From the NCBI RefSeq assembly GCF_039537875.1, contig NZ_BAABBI010000005.1, forward strand, positions 1 to 64,000: a stretch of DNA of 64,000 bases, given 5' to 3'. A program made the translations under genes and the position numbers. Within the stretch, counting starts at the first letter, position 1; each line of letters begins with the position of its first letter. This DNA comes from Corallibacter vietnamensis (GTDB lineage Bacteria; Bacteroidota; Bacteroidia; Flavobacteriales; Flavobacteriaceae). The notes beneath the pieces are model-generated. The model did no database searches. It worked only from the letters and a program-made list of their open reading frames with translations, and was not told the DNA's origin. This document shows positions 42,724 through 51,426 of this stretch, piece by piece.

Positions 42724-43740
42724 ATGGATAAACTAGTCTTATTTAACAATACTACAAAAAAAACGCTTGTAAACAAACGACCAGGCGAATCCAAATTTGG
42801 AGATAACATACACTTGTTACCTGCCATTTCCAATATATACGAACAGCTTACAAATTTAGACGTCAAATATGTGATTTTAGGTATTCCTGAAGATGTTGGT
42901 GTTTTTGGAAACTACGGAAAACAAGGGACTTCAAGAGCTTGGGAAGCGACACTTAAAGTTTTGTTAAACATACAAAGTAATCATACAAATCATGCTGATA
43001 AGGTTTTGATTTTGGGTTATTTAAATTTTGAAAAAGAGTTAAAAAAACTATCAGAATTACGGCAAAACAGTAAGAAAGACATTATGAAATCCAGAAAGCT
43101 TGTGTCTAGTATAGACAAACATGTTGCTTATACTGTAGAACAAATTGTTTTGGCCGGCAAAATACCTATTGTTATTGGCGGTGGTCATAATAATGCTTAT
43201 GGCAATATAAAAGGAACTGCTCTTGCTTTAAAAAAACCTATAAATGTGATAAATTTTGATGCCCACACTGATTATAGAAGTCAAGAAGGTAGACATAGTG
43301 GTAACGGGTTTTCTTACGCAAATGCTGATGGCTTTTTGAAAAACTATTTCATTTTTGGACTTCATGAAAATTACACTTCAAAAGAGATTTTTAAAACATT
43401 AAACAATACAGAAACTATTGCTTATAACACTTTTGAAGCTATATCTGTAAGAAAAGAATTAAAATTCAAAACTGAAATGGAACGCGGATTAAACCATATA
43501 TCAGATTCTAGTTTTGGTATAGAAATAGACTGTGATGCTATACAAAATACACCTAGTAGCGCAATGACACCTTCTGGGTTTAGTGTTAATAAAGCTAGAA
43601 GATTTGTTCACTTCTTTGGAAATCAAAAAAAAGCAGCTTATTTACATATTTGCGAAGCTGCACCAACGCCTGAAACTGAAAACCAAGTTGGTAAACTAAT
43701 TACGTATTTAATTACAGATTTTATTAAAGCTAATTTATAA
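42724..43740 (+). CDS. hutG: Formimidoylglutamase / arginase-family enzyme
   Basis: The product has 338 residues. It has the ureohydrolase fold with manganese ligands in GGGHNNAYGN, NFDAHTDYRS and EIDCDAIQN. It most likely splits formiminoglutamate to glutamate and formamide, the last step of one histidine pathway, as supported by the nearby hutI. Agmatinase and arginase share the motifs and cannot be excluded from sequence alone. Confidence 0.85.
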   Translation: MDKLVLFNNTTKKTLVNKRPGESKFGDNIHLLPAISNIYEQLTNLDVKYVILGIPEDVGVFGNYGKQGTSRAWEATLKVLLNIQSNHTNHADKVLILGYLNFEKELKKLSELRQNSKKDIMKSRKLVSSIDKHVAYTVEQIVLAGKIPIVIGGGHNNAYGNIKGTALALKKPINVINFDAHTDYRSQEGRHSGNGFSYANADGFLKNYFIFGLHENYTSKEIFKTLNNTETIAYNTFEAISVRKELKFKTEMERGLNHISDSSFGIEIDCDAIQNTPSSAMTPSGFSVNKARRFVHFFGNQKKAAYLHICEAAPTPETENQVGKLITYLITDFIKANL

Positions 43741-43861
43741 GTTAAATCTCAACCTCAATTAATGATTTTGTCATAAATATCCTGATAACAAAACAAGCCT
43801 ACAAACCTGGTATACAGAATGGTAAAAAACAACAATCTGTTGTTTAATTGAAAATAATCCC

Positions 43862-43869
43862 TATATTTG
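43862..43869 (+). promoter_or_regulatory. -7 element of the small membrane gene at 43900
   Basis: TATATTTG fits TAnnTTTG, 30 bases before the ATG. A TTG at 43840-43842 could be the -33 part, with a 19-base spacer. Confidence 0.5.
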
Positions 43870-43899
43870 ATCTGCTATTAACCCAATCTAAATCCTGCG

Positions 43900-44145
43900 A
43901 TGTATTTATTTCATCAATTATTTTCAGTAAAACAATTTCTTATAATTAAAGGATATGGTATTATAACTGCATTATCAATCACCATATTTTTTTTCTTGAT
44001 TTTATTAGTTTTAGGAGTTCGAAAATCTTATAAATTAAAACAAGAAAATGACCGCTTAAACAGTTTAAGTACATCAATTGAGCTTGATGATGAAAATAAA
44101 AAATATAAAGACTTTACCGAAGGTCATCTTTATGAGAATCGTTAA
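43900..44145 (+). CDS. Unknown small membrane protein (81 residues)
   Basis: One strong membrane helix (about 21-42, GIITALSITIFFFLILLVLG) is followed by an acidic, helix-prone tail to residue 81. The gene has a good promoter and a strong terminator, which supports its being real. Function unknown. Confidence 0.6.
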   Translation: MYLFHQLFSVKQFLIIKGYGIITALSITIFFFLILLVLGVRKSYKLKQENDRLNSLSTSIELDDENKKYKDFTEGHLYENR

Positions 44146-44173
44146 AAAAAGCCTGCATTTTGCAGGCTTTTTT
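44145..44173. terminator. Bidirectional hairpin terminator
   Basis: AAAAAAGCCTGCA and TGCAGGCTTTTTT pair perfectly around TTT. It serves both the small plus-strand gene and ettA. Confidence 0.87.
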
Positions 44174-44175
44174 AT

Positions 44176-45867
44176 CTATCTAACTAATTTTTTATACTTA
44201 ATTCGTTTCGGCATTAAGTCGCCACCCAAACGTTTTTTCTTGTTCTCTTCGTAATCACTAAAACTACCTTCAAAGAAGTAGACTTGGCTATCACCTTCAA
44301 AAGCTAATATGTGCGTACAAATACGATCTAAAAACCAACGGTCGTGAGAAATAACCACAGCACAACCAGCAAAGTTTTCTAAACCTTCTTCTAGTGCACG
44401 TAACGTGTTTACATCAAGGTCGTTTGTAGGCTCATCTAAAAGTAGTACGTTTCCTTCTTCTTTTAGTGTCATTGCTAAATGTAAGCGGTTACGCTCTCCT
44501 CCAGATAGTAATTTCACTTTTTTGTTTTGTTCACTTCCAGAGAAATTAAAACGACTTAAATACGCACGAGAATTGACTTGCTTTCCTCCCATCATCACCA
44601 ATTCTTGCTCATCACTAAAGTTTTGCCAAATGGTTTTTTCAGGATCTATATTAGAATGACTTTGGTCTACATAAGCAATTTTTGAAGTATCACCTACTAC
44701 AAACTCACCTTTGTCTGGTGTTTCTTCACCCATTATCATTCTGAAAATTGTGGTTTTACCTGCACCATTTGGCCCTATAACACCTACAATTCCTGCTTGA
44801 GGTAGATTGAAGTTTAAATCTTCGTATAATAACTTATCGCCATAACCTTTACTTACACCTTTTGCTTCAATAACATTGGTTCCTAAACGTGGTCCATTTG
44901 GTATGTAAATTTCAAGCTTTTCGTCAAGTTGTTTTTGGTCTTGACTCATTAATTTATCGTAGTTCTTTAAACGCGCCTTTTGCTTGGTTTGACGTCCTTT
45001 TGCACCTTGACGCACCCATTCTAATTCGCGTTCTAATGTTTTTTGACGTTTTGAAGCTGCTTTTCCTTCTTGAGCCATACGTTTAGACTTTTGGTCTAAC
45101 CATGATGAATAATTCCCTTTCCAAGGAATACCTTCACCTCTATCGAGTTCTAAAATCCAACCTGCAACGTTATCCAAGAAATATCTATCGTGCGTTACAG
45201 CGATAACGGTTCCTTTATACTGCGCTAAATGATGCTCTAACCAATGTACCGATTCTGCATCCAGGTGGTTGGTAGGCTCATCAAGAAGTAATACATCTGG
45301 TTCTTGTAGTAATAAACGACATAAAGCTACACGACGACGCTCACCACCAGAAAGTACACCTATTTTTTTATCGCCATCAGGAGTACGCAACGCATCCATG
45401 GCAATTTCTAATTTGGTATCCAATTCCCAAGCATTGGAAGCATCTATTTGATCTTGTAATTCGGCTTGACGGTTCATAAGCTTTTCCATTTTTTCAGGAT
45501 TGCTATACACTTCTTCCAAACCAAACATATCGTTTATTTTGTTGTATTCATCTAGAATAGCTACAGTTTCGGCAGCACCTTCTCGCACTACTTCCATCAC
45601 TGTTTTTTCATCATCTAGTTGTGGTTCTTGCTCTAGATAACCAACAGAATATCCTGGTGAAAAAACCACATCGCCTTGATAGTTTTTATCAACGCCTGCA
45701 ATAATCTTTAATAATGTAGATTTACCAGAACCGTTAAGACCTAAAATACCAATTTTAGCTCCGTAAAAGAAGCTTAAATAAATGTTTTTAAGCACTGGCG
45801 TATTAGCCGATTGAAATGTCTTGGTAACACCAGACATTGAAAAAATTACTTTTTTATCGTCGCTCAT
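44176..45867 (-). CDS. ettA: Energy-dependent translational throttle protein EttA (ABC-F)
   Basis: The product has 563 residues. Two ABC domains have Walker A motifs GLNGSGKS and GPNGAGKT, signatures LSGGERRR and LSGGERNR, and Walker B motifs LLLDEPTNHLD and LLLDEPTNDLD. Between them is the charged P-site tRNA interaction linker, including ELEWVRQGAKGRQTKQKAR. EttA sits in the ribosomal E site and gates the first elongation step by ATP level. It ends at a shared terminator and follows a 60-residue membrane gene by 2 bases. Confidence 0.94.
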   Translation of the reverse strand: MSDDKKVIFSMSGVTKTFQSANTPVLKNIYLSFFYGAKIGILGLNGSGKSTLLKIIAGVDKNYQGDVVFSPGYSVGYLEQEPQLDDEKTVMEVVREGAAETVAILDEYNKINDMFGLEEVYSNPEKMEKLMNRQAELQDQIDASNAWELDTKLEIAMDALRTPDGDKKIGVLSGGERRRVALCRLLLQEPDVLLLDEPTNHLDAESVHWLEHHLAQYKGTVIAVTHDRYFLDNVAGWILELDRGEGIPWKGNYSSWLDQKSKRMAQEGKAASKRQKTLERELEWVRQGAKGRQTKQKARLKNYDKLMSQDQKQLDEKLEIYIPNGPRLGTNVIEAKGVSKGYGDKLLYEDLNFNLPQAGIVGVIGPNGAGKTTIFRMIMGEETPDKGEFVVGDTSKIAYVDQSHSNIDPEKTIWQNFSDEQELVMMGGKQVNSRAYLSRFNFSGSEQNKKVKLLSGGERNRLHLAMTLKEEGNVLLLDEPTNDLDVNTLRALEEGLENFAGCAVVISHDRWFLDRICTHILAFEGDSQVYFFEGSFSDYEENKKKRLGGDLMPKRIKYKKLVR

Positions 45868-45869
45868 AA

Positions 45870-46052
45870 TTATACTCTTCCTTTTAATGCATTAAACACC
45901 CAAGCAATACAGAAAAAGCCAAAACCAACAGCAGCAAATCCCCAACCTGCAACATCGTCATAGCGAAAAGCTCCTAGTCCTATTAAACCTAATCCTACAA
46001 AAATCATAATCCATGTGGCCCAAGCCAACACTGTATTTTTATTCATTGCCAT
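45870..46052 (-). CDS. Small membrane protein, CAL67264-like
   Basis: The product has 60 residues with two membrane helices (about 9-27 and 35-55). This matches the flavobacterial family named after Gramella locus CAL67264, whose function is unknown. It ends 2 bases before ettA starts, so the two are surely cotranscribed. An in-frame ATG also lies two codons inside (MAM), so the exact start is open by 6 bases. Confidence 0.7.
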   Translation of the reverse strand: MAMNKNTVLAWATWIMIFVGLGLIGLGAFRYDDVAGWGFAAVGFGFFCIAWVFNALKGRV

Positions 46053-46100
46053 TTCTTAATCTTTATTTTTAGTTAGCAAATACAAATATCGTGTTTTTAA

Positions 46101-46130
46101 AACAAAAAAGCATCACAAATGTGATGCTTT
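46101..46130 (-). terminator. Rho-independent terminator of the pirin operon
   Basis: AAAGCATCACA and TGTGATGCTTT pair perfectly around a two-base loop, with a T run on the minus-strand side. Confidence 0.75.
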
Positions 46131-46152
46131 AGCTTAATCATGTTTTAAACGA

Positions 46153-46878
46153 CTATAGAGTAATCATAGGAACTTCAATAAATAACAATTCAGAATCTTG
46201 TTTTGTTTCTATTGAAAAGCTTTCGGTTTCTGAAACACCTATAGCGTCTCTTGTTTCAAGGTTTTGATCACCTATAATAATGTCTCCATAAATAGTCATT
46301 ACGTAAACACCATGATTACTACTTTTTAGGTTATAGGTAAACGTTTCACCTTGACTTAAATCAATGCGAGATAGTTTAGCATCTTGATGCATTTTTAAAC
46401 TTCCGTCATGATTATCATCAATAGATGTCACCAAGGTTTGTAGTTTATTTTTCCTTTCAGAATCACTAAATGTTTTTTGGTCATAACGTGGTGAAACACC
46501 TTGTTTGTTAGGTATTACCCATATTTGAAACAAACTTAAATGCGAATCAACCGAACCATTAATTTCGGAATGTTGCACACCAGTTCCTGCACTCATTACT
46601 TGCACTTCACCTGGTAATACAGATTGCCATTCGTTATGCATAGAATCGCGATGTTTAAGCTCGCCACTTAAAGGAATGGTGATAATTTCCATATTATCGT
46701 GCGGATGTGTTCCAAAACCCATTTTTGGTGCAATAACATCATCATTTAATACGCGTAACGCTCCAAAATGAATGCGCTCTGGATTAAACCAACCTGCAAA
46801 GCTAAATGAATGATTGGCTTGTAACCATCCGTGATTTGCAAATCCTCTTGTACCCGCTTTATGAACTATTGTTTTCAT
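46153..46878 (-). CDS. Pirin-family protein
   Basis: The product has 241 residues. It is a bicupin with the metal-site pattern HPHDNMEIITIPLSGELKHRD and GTGVQHSE in the first domain. Pirins include quercetin-2,3-dioxygenases and redox-responsive iron proteins. It is last in an operon with a flavin reductase and a MarR regulator, which fits a response to quinones, phenolics or electrophiles. Confidence 0.88.
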   Translation of the reverse strand: MKTIVHKAGTRGFANHGWLQANHSFSFAGWFNPERIHFGALRVLNDDVIAPKMGFGTHPHDNMEIITIPLSGELKHRDSMHNEWQSVLPGEVQVMSAGTGVQHSEINGSVDSHLSLFQIWVIPNKQGVSPRYDQKTFSDSERKNKLQTLVTSIDDNHDGSLKMHQDAKLSRIDLSQGETFTYNLKSSNHGVYVMTIYGDIIIGDQNLETRDAIGVSETESFSIETKQDSELLFIEVPMITL

Positions 46879-46905
46879 TTTATTATCCTTTCTGGGTTTC
46901 CCCTT

Positions 46906-47343
46906 TTATCTTAATTTATCTAATAAATCACTTAATTGTGATGCTTCTTTTTCTGTGATATTTTTAAGCCAATCATCATTAAAATTGTCTGATATATCTT
47001 CTAAAAGTTTTAATCCTTCGCTGGTGATGGCAACTTGTACCACGCGTCTATCTGTTTCAGAAGGAATGCGCTCAATGAGTTGTTTTGCACAAAGCTTATC
47101 TGCCAATCGTGTGGCATTTGGCGCTCTGTCTATCATTCTTGATTTTACATCTTGCATTGTCAATGGTTTATCTGCACCACGTAAAATGCGTAAAATATTG
47201 TATTGTTGTGGTGACAACCCAAACTTTGCAAAAAATGTATTTTGTTTTCCAGTAATCCAATTGGCTGTATACAAAATATTAATCAGCGCTTTTGTACGGT
47301 TATCCTTAAACGAGGAATTAACGTCTTTTGAAATATCTCCCAT
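46906..47343 (-). CDS. MarR-family transcriptional regulator
   Basis: The product has 145 residues. It has a winged helix-turn-helix, with LSPQQYNILRILRGADKPLT and the recognition-helix region APNATRLADKLCAKQLIER, then the wing SETDRRVVQVAITSEG. Cys in the recognition region (KLCAKQ) could be a redox sensor. It is third in the operon, followed by pirin, and probably represses its own promoter through the palindromes at 48185-48245. Confidence 0.9.
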   Translation of the reverse strand: MGDISKDVNSSFKDNRTKALINILYTANWITGKQNTFFAKFGLSPQQYNILRILRGADKPLTMQDVKSRMIDRAPNATRLADKLCAKQLIERIPSETDRRVVQVAITSEGLKLLEDISDNFNDDWLKNITEKEASQLSDLLDKLR

Positions 47344-47348
47344 AGTTG

Positions 47349-47633
47349 TTAGGCTTTTACATCATTATAATCATCCGCTTTCTTTTTAAAAACAGCTGCT
47401 ACATATGAACAAAGCGGTAAAATTTTTAATGATTTTTTTCTTGCAAATGCTACAGCTTCATCTACTAGTTTGTAACCAACGCCTTGACCTTTTAAGCTTG
47501 CGTCTACTTCGGTATGCTCTATAATAATCTTTTTTTCTTCTGCATAAACGTAAGTCATTTCAGCTATTCGTTTCGCATCTTGCTCTATGTAAAAAGCACC
47601 TTTTTTAGTATCGTCTTCTTGCTGGATGTTCAT
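47349..47633 (-). CDS. Small GNAT-like acetyltransferase
   Basis: The product has 94 residues. It is a minimal GNAT domain of the YidJ/NATD1 type: MTYVYAEEKKIIIEHTEVD, then the acetyl-CoA loop LKGQGVGYKLVDEAVAFARK and LPLCSYVAAVFKK. Substrate unknown. It sits 5 bases from the MarR gene and 2 from the reductase gene, within the operon. Confidence 0.87.
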   Translation of the reverse strand: MNIQQEDDTKKGAFYIEQDAKRIAEMTYVYAEEKKIIIEHTEVDASLKGQGVGYKLVDEAVAFARKKSLKILPLCSYVAAVFKKKADDYNDVKA

Positions 47634-47635
47634 AA

Positions 47636-48169
47636 CTATATTGCGTTTTGAAATTTATCTACTTCAACTAATAATTGGTCGTTTAATTCCTTATTAGTAA
47701 TCTGTCCTTCAGAAAAATTATTTCCGAATTGTGGTAAAGAAAACACGCCTACAATATCTGCTTCATGTCTTGGAAAACGGTCTTGTGCAATGGTTAATAC
47801 CGATTGTCCGCCTCTTGCTCCTGGTGATGTTGCCATAAGTAACATAGGTTTTCCTAAAAATGTTTTGGCTTCTATACGCGATATCCAATCAAATAGGTTT
47901 TTAAAAACTGAAGCATAAGCGCCATTGTGTTCTGCTAATGAAACAACCATACCATCAGCTTCCTTTATTTTATTGAATAGCTTGTGAGCGTTTTCTGGTT
48001 GTCCGCCCATGCTTTTTTCTAAATCTGTACTGAATAGCGGCACATCAAAATCATTTAAATCTAATACTTCTGCTTTGGCTCCTTCTACTAACCCTGAAGC
48101 ATATGTTGCCAATTGTTTGTTGATTGATGTTGTACTGTTACTTCCTGCGAATGCTATAATATGTTTCAT
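47636..48169 (-). CDS. NAD(P)H-dependent FMN reductase
   Basis: The product has 177 residues. It has a flavodoxin-like fold, with IIAFAGSNSTTSINKQLATY (phosphate loop) and SLAEHNGAYASVFKNLFDW, of the ArsH/ChrR/azoreductase-like group. It reduces FMN, quinones or azo dyes with NAD(P)H. It is the first gene of the four-gene operon and has a promoter overlapped by candidate operators. Confidence 0.9.
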   Translation of the reverse strand: MKHIIAFAGSNSTTSINKQLATYASGLVEGAKAEVLDLNDFDVPLFSTDLEKSMGGQPENAHKLFNKIKEADGMVVSLAEHNGAYASVFKNLFDWISRIEAKTFLGKPMLLMATSPGARGGQSVLTIAQDRFPRHEADIVGVFSLPQFGNNFSEGQITNKELNDQLLVEVDKFQNAI

Positions 48170-48184
48170 GTGTGATTGTTTTTA

Positions 48185-48245
48185 TTTTCCATGGCAAATA
48201 TATGATAAAATATTTTATTTTCCAAGGAAACTATTTACATGGTAA
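48185..48245 (-). promoter_or_regulatory. Promoter with repeated MarR-type palindromes
   Basis: On the minus strand TATATTTG (48195-48202) is a good -7 element 25 bases before the reductase start. CTTG (48223-48226) can serve as the -33 element with a 20-base spacer. TTTTCCATGGCAAA (48185-48198) overlaps the -7 part and TTTTCCAAGGAAA (48218-48230) overlaps the -33 part. A third, weaker copy TTTACATGGTAA lies at 48234-48245. Such placement suggests repression, probably by the MarR protein of the operon. Confidence 0.5.
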
Positions 48246-48324
48246 TATTTTTAACATAGCTTTTACATTACAACGTTTTCGTAGCAAGGTTAAGTTTTGT
48301 ATTTTTAGCCTGCATTAACAACTT

Positions 48325-48406
48325 GCGTTAGGGGTTGCAGCGGCATCCTCCCTTTTTTTTAGGGAGATATAGCGAAAAACCCGACCACGCTATTGCGTGG
48401 TAACGC
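48325..48406 (+). ncRNA. Compact multi-stem structured element (RNA or repeat)
   Basis: Nested pairing is exact: GCGTTA (48325-48330) with TAACGC (48401-48406) outside; GGGTT (48332-48336) with AACCC (48378-48382); CTCCCT (48348-48353) with AGGGAG (48361-48366); ACCACGC (48384-48390) with GCGTGGT (48395-48401). The last pair shares base 48401 with the outer stem. GC content is far above the surrounding sequence. I recall similar GCRGCGGCATCC...CCCGACC elements between genes in other flavobacteria. The Flavo-1 RNA class is one thing to compare. The strand is inferred. Confidence 0.45.
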
Positions 48407-48428
48407 CCTAATTAACTATAAACATCTG

Positions 48429-50072
48429 ATGGACTTAAACTTCAACAAAAACGAAGATCATAATAAATTATTAGTTTCTGAACTTAAGAAACGACTTGCA
48501 AAAGTAAAACTTGGCGGTGGCGAAAAACGTATTGAAAAACATCACGCTAAAGGAAAAATGACTGCTAGAGAACGTATTGATTATTTACTTGATGATAAAG
48601 CCAAAAGTATTGAAATTGGCGCTTTTGCAGGTGATGACATGTATAAAGAACATGGTGGTTGTCCGTCTGGTGGTGTTGTGGTAAAAATTGGCTACATAAA
48701 AGGGAAACAATGTATTGTAGTGGCAAATGATGCGACTGTAAAAGCTGGTGCGTGGTTTCCTATAACTGGAAAAAAGAATTTGCGCGCACAAGAGCTTGCG
48801 ATTGAAAACAAATTACCAATTATTTACCTTGTGGATTCGGCTGGTGTGTATTTGCCAATGCAAGACGAGATTTTCCCTGATAAGGAGCATTTTGGTCGCA
48901 TTTTTAGAAACAATGCTGTAATGAGTAGTATGGGCATTACACAAATTGCTGCTGTAATGGGTAGTTGTGTTGCTGGTGGTGCTTACTTACCTATTATGAG
49001 TGACGAAGCGCTTATTGTGGACAAAACTGGAAGTATCTTTCTTGCTGGTAGTTATTTGGTAAAAGCGGCTATTGGAGAAAGTATTGACAACGAAACGCTT
49101 GGTGGCGCAACAACACATAGTGAAATTAGTGGTGTGACAGATTACAAGGCTAAAGATGATAAAGATGCGTTGGATAAAATAAAAAATATTGTTGATAAGA
49201 TAGGTGATTTTGACAAGGCTGGTTTTAATCGAACTGCTGCGAAAAAACCTAAAGAAAATCCTCAAGATATTTATGGTATTTTACCAAAAAGTCGTGCCGA
49301 TCAATACGATATGTACGAGATTATAAAACGTCTTGTAGATAATAGTGAGTTTGAAGAATATAAAGCGGGTTACGGACAAACCATTATTACGTGTTATGCC
49401 AGAATTGATGGTTGGGCAGTTGGTATTGTTGCTAATCAGCGTCATATAGTAAAAACCACAGGTGCTAAAACCAAACCTGCCGAAATGCAGTTTGGTGGTG
49501 TGATTTACAATGATTCTGCAGACAAAGCCACGCGTTTTATTGCCAATTGTAACCAGAAGAAGATTCCATTAGTATTTTTACAAGATGTTACCGGTTTTAT
49601 GGTAGGTAGTAAGAGTGAGCATTCTGGAATTATAAAAGATGGCGCTAAAATGGTAAACGCTGTGAGTAATAGTGTGGTGCCAAAATTTACCGTTGTAGTT
49701 GGTAATAGTTATGGTGCTGGTAATTATGCTATGTGTGGTAAGGCTTACGACCCAAGACTTATTTTTGCATGGCCTAGTGCTGAACTAGCTGTAATGAGTG
49801 GAAATAGTGCTGCTAAAGTATTACTGCAAATAGAAAAAGCCTCATTAGAGAAACAAGGTGAAAAATTCACCAAAGAGAAAGAAGACGAACTTTACAACAA
49901 AATAAAAGCGCGTTACGACAACCAAGTATCGCCTTACTATGCTGCTGCCAGATTATGGACCGATGCAGTTATTGATCCGTTAGACACCAGAACCTGGATT
50001 AGTATGGGTATTGAAGCCGCTAACCACGCTCCTATTGAAAAACCTTTTAATTTGGGTGTGTTGCAGGTTTAA
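48429..50072 (+). CDS. Acyl-CoA carboxylase beta (carboxyltransferase) subunit
   Basis: The product has 547 residues. It is a crotonase-like carboxyltransferase with HAKGKMTARERIDYLLDD near the start, GSCVAGGAYLPIMSDE and VGNSYGAGNYAMCGKAYDPR forming the oxyanion sites. Propionyl-CoA or methylcrotonyl-CoA carboxylase is likely; GGVVVKIG and SAGVYLPMQDEIFPDKEHFG favour the methylcrotonyl type, so leucine breakdown is the best guess. No biotin-carrying alpha subunit is adjacent. The frame extends upstream to a TTG inside the structured element, so ATG 48429 is the start. Confidence 0.88.
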   Translation: MDLNFNKNEDHNKLLVSELKKRLAKVKLGGGEKRIEKHHAKGKMTARERIDYLLDDKAKSIEIGAFAGDDMYKEHGGCPSGGVVVKIGYIKGKQCIVVANDATVKAGAWFPITGKKNLRAQELAIENKLPIIYLVDSAGVYLPMQDEIFPDKEHFGRIFRNNAVMSSMGITQIAAVMGSCVAGGAYLPIMSDEALIVDKTGSIFLAGSYLVKAAIGESIDNETLGGATTHSEISGVTDYKAKDDKDALDKIKNIVDKIGDFDKAGFNRTAAKKPKENPQDIYGILPKSRADQYDMYEIIKRLVDNSEFEEYKAGYGQTIITCYARIDGWAVGIVANQRHIVKTTGAKTKPAEMQFGGVIYNDSADKATRFIANCNQKKIPLVFLQDVTGFMVGSKSEHSGIIKDGAKMVNAVSNSVVPKFTVVVGNSYGAGNYAMCGKAYDPRLIFAWPSAELAVMSGNSAAKVLLQIEKASLEKQGEKFTKEKEDELYNKIKARYDNQVSPYYAAARLWTDAVIDPLDTRTWISMGIEAANHAPIEKPFNLGVLQV

Positions 50073-50093
50073 TTTAATGTACTTTGCTTTCTT

Positions 50094-50636
50094 ATGAAAA
50101 ATTTATTTTTGATTTTGTTCGTTTTATTTGCCTTTTCATGTAAGTCTACTAAAAGTAATACAAAAAAGAACACCAAAGATTATACGCTAGCTGATATTAA
50201 AAACAGCTCATCACTAATACAAGTGGGCGAATTAAAAAAACACGAACTTGCTACTTTTAAAAAGTATTTAAAAGAGACTTTCAATAAAGATTTAGATAGT
50301 TTAAAATATTTAACCATATCGTATTTAAAGTCTAAGAACAAGTGTTGGTATGATAATTATAGCGGAATAGAAAAAAAATCTAACATAAAGCGTATAAATA
50401 AATATAAATCAGAAATGAATTCTGATTTATTAATGGCTCATTATGACTATGGTTATACGTCATTTTATAGCCATTATGATAAAAGTAAAATTATATCAAC
50501 GTTATTTGATAAGGGCAAAGAATCATGTGATTTTATGCTAACAATAAATAGCGATGGAGTCTATTTATTTAAAACAAGTCATTTTTATACAGATGTAGCA
50601 AATGCTTTTACAAATGAATTAAAATCTTATGAATAA
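50094..50636 (+). CDS. Unknown lipoprotein
   Basis: The product has 180 residues. A lipoprotein signal ends at FAFSCKST with the lipidated Cys16. The rest is Lys/Ser/Asn-rich with WYDNYSGIEKK and KESCDFMLTINSDGVY, with no family recognised. Its last codons overlap the start of the next gene (ATGAATAA arrangement), so the three genes 50094, 50629 and 51423 form an operon of exported proteins. Confidence 0.65.
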   Translation: MKNLFLILFVLFAFSCKSTKSNTKKNTKDYTLADIKNSSSLIQVGELKKHELATFKKYLKETFNKDLDSLKYLTISYLKSKNKCWYDNYSGIEKKSNIKRINKYKSEMNSDLLMAHYDYGYTSFYSHYDKSKIISTLFDKGKESCDFMLTINSDGVYLFKTSHFYTDVANAFTNELKSYE

Positions 50637-51426
50637 AATTCAACTGTTGCTTTTTAGCATATTTTTTTTCTCTTATGTGAGTTATAGCCAAACATACAGC
50701 TCTATAGTTAAACCTAGATTCAGTTTTATTGATGAAAGTCGTACTTTAAATCCAGATTTGGATTACTTAAATGCTTCAAATTACGAATACGAAAACATGA
50801 TAAAATATTATCAACGTATTGTTTTTTGTACTATTTATGATGATACACTTTATAACTATAAACTCATGCAATGGAGTACTGATATTGTTATATACCTAGA
50901 TAAAAACTTACCTAAAAGTGTTGCTAACGGTTTTTATGATTTTATATCAAAATCTAATATAAATAGTGTAAATAATTTAAACATTAGCTTTACAAAAAAA
51001 GTAAGCGAAGCTAATTATATAATTAAAATGACTCCCAAAATGGTTAATGGCTATGATAAAGATTTTGAATTTGACTCTGAAGAAGAAAGAAAAAATAGCT
51101 TTTTAACAGGAGGCACTTATGAATTATCAACCGATCAAAACAATAAATTTTATAGCGCAGTACTTGAAATGAGTTTTAAACTAAAAAAAACAGATGATCA
51201 GTTTCTAAAACAATTAAAACAGCTTTTCTTTAAAAGCCTAGGTAACTTTGTAGCTGACAATTATAAAGATACTGATAGCCTGTTACACAAGGCTTACATA
51301 AACTCTGATACTATTTCTGAATTTGATATGAACATACTAAAAATTCATTACGGAATTATTTACGAGCAAATAATTAACGGTAGTAAATTTAGATCTCTTG
51401 TCAAACTAGCAAACTCAAACAAATGA
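50629..51426 (+). CDS. Unknown exported protein, related to the next gene
   Basis: The product has 265 residues. A signal peptide ends at SYSQ (about residue 21). The C-terminal half has LKQLFFKSLGNFVADNYKDT and SEFDMNILKIHYGI, which line up with LRELFIGTLGHFYLSNDFSC and TPLDMEIIKYHYSYGIC of the next gene. The pattern of a helix with LG, then an acidic residue and a later D-x-x-I-x-K-x-H-Y, recalls DUF2927-type degenerate metalloprotease folds, but no HExxH is present. Function unknown. Confidence 0.6.
   Translation: MNKIQLLLFSIFFFSYVSYSQTYSSIVKPRFSFIDESRTLNPDLDYLNASNYEYENMIKYYQRIVFCTIYDDTLYNYKLMQWSTDIVIYLDKNLPKSVANGFYDFISKSNINSVNNLNISFTKKVSEANYIIKMTPKMVNGYDKDFEFDSEEERKNSFLTGGTYELSTDQNNKFYSAVLEMSFKLKKTDDQFLKQLKQLFFKSLGNFVADNYKDTDSLLHKAYINSDTISEFDMNILKIHYGIIYEQIINGSKFRSLVKLANSNK

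Noticed and set aside
43741..43861. Gap after hutG searched for a tRNA or small RNA
   Set aside because: Only a short weak inverted repeat (AACAATCTGTTGTT) was seen.
48393..48428. Upstream start of the carboxylase gene
   Set aside because: The TTG start falls inside a hairpin of the structured element, and the ATG at 48429 gives a normal N-terminus.
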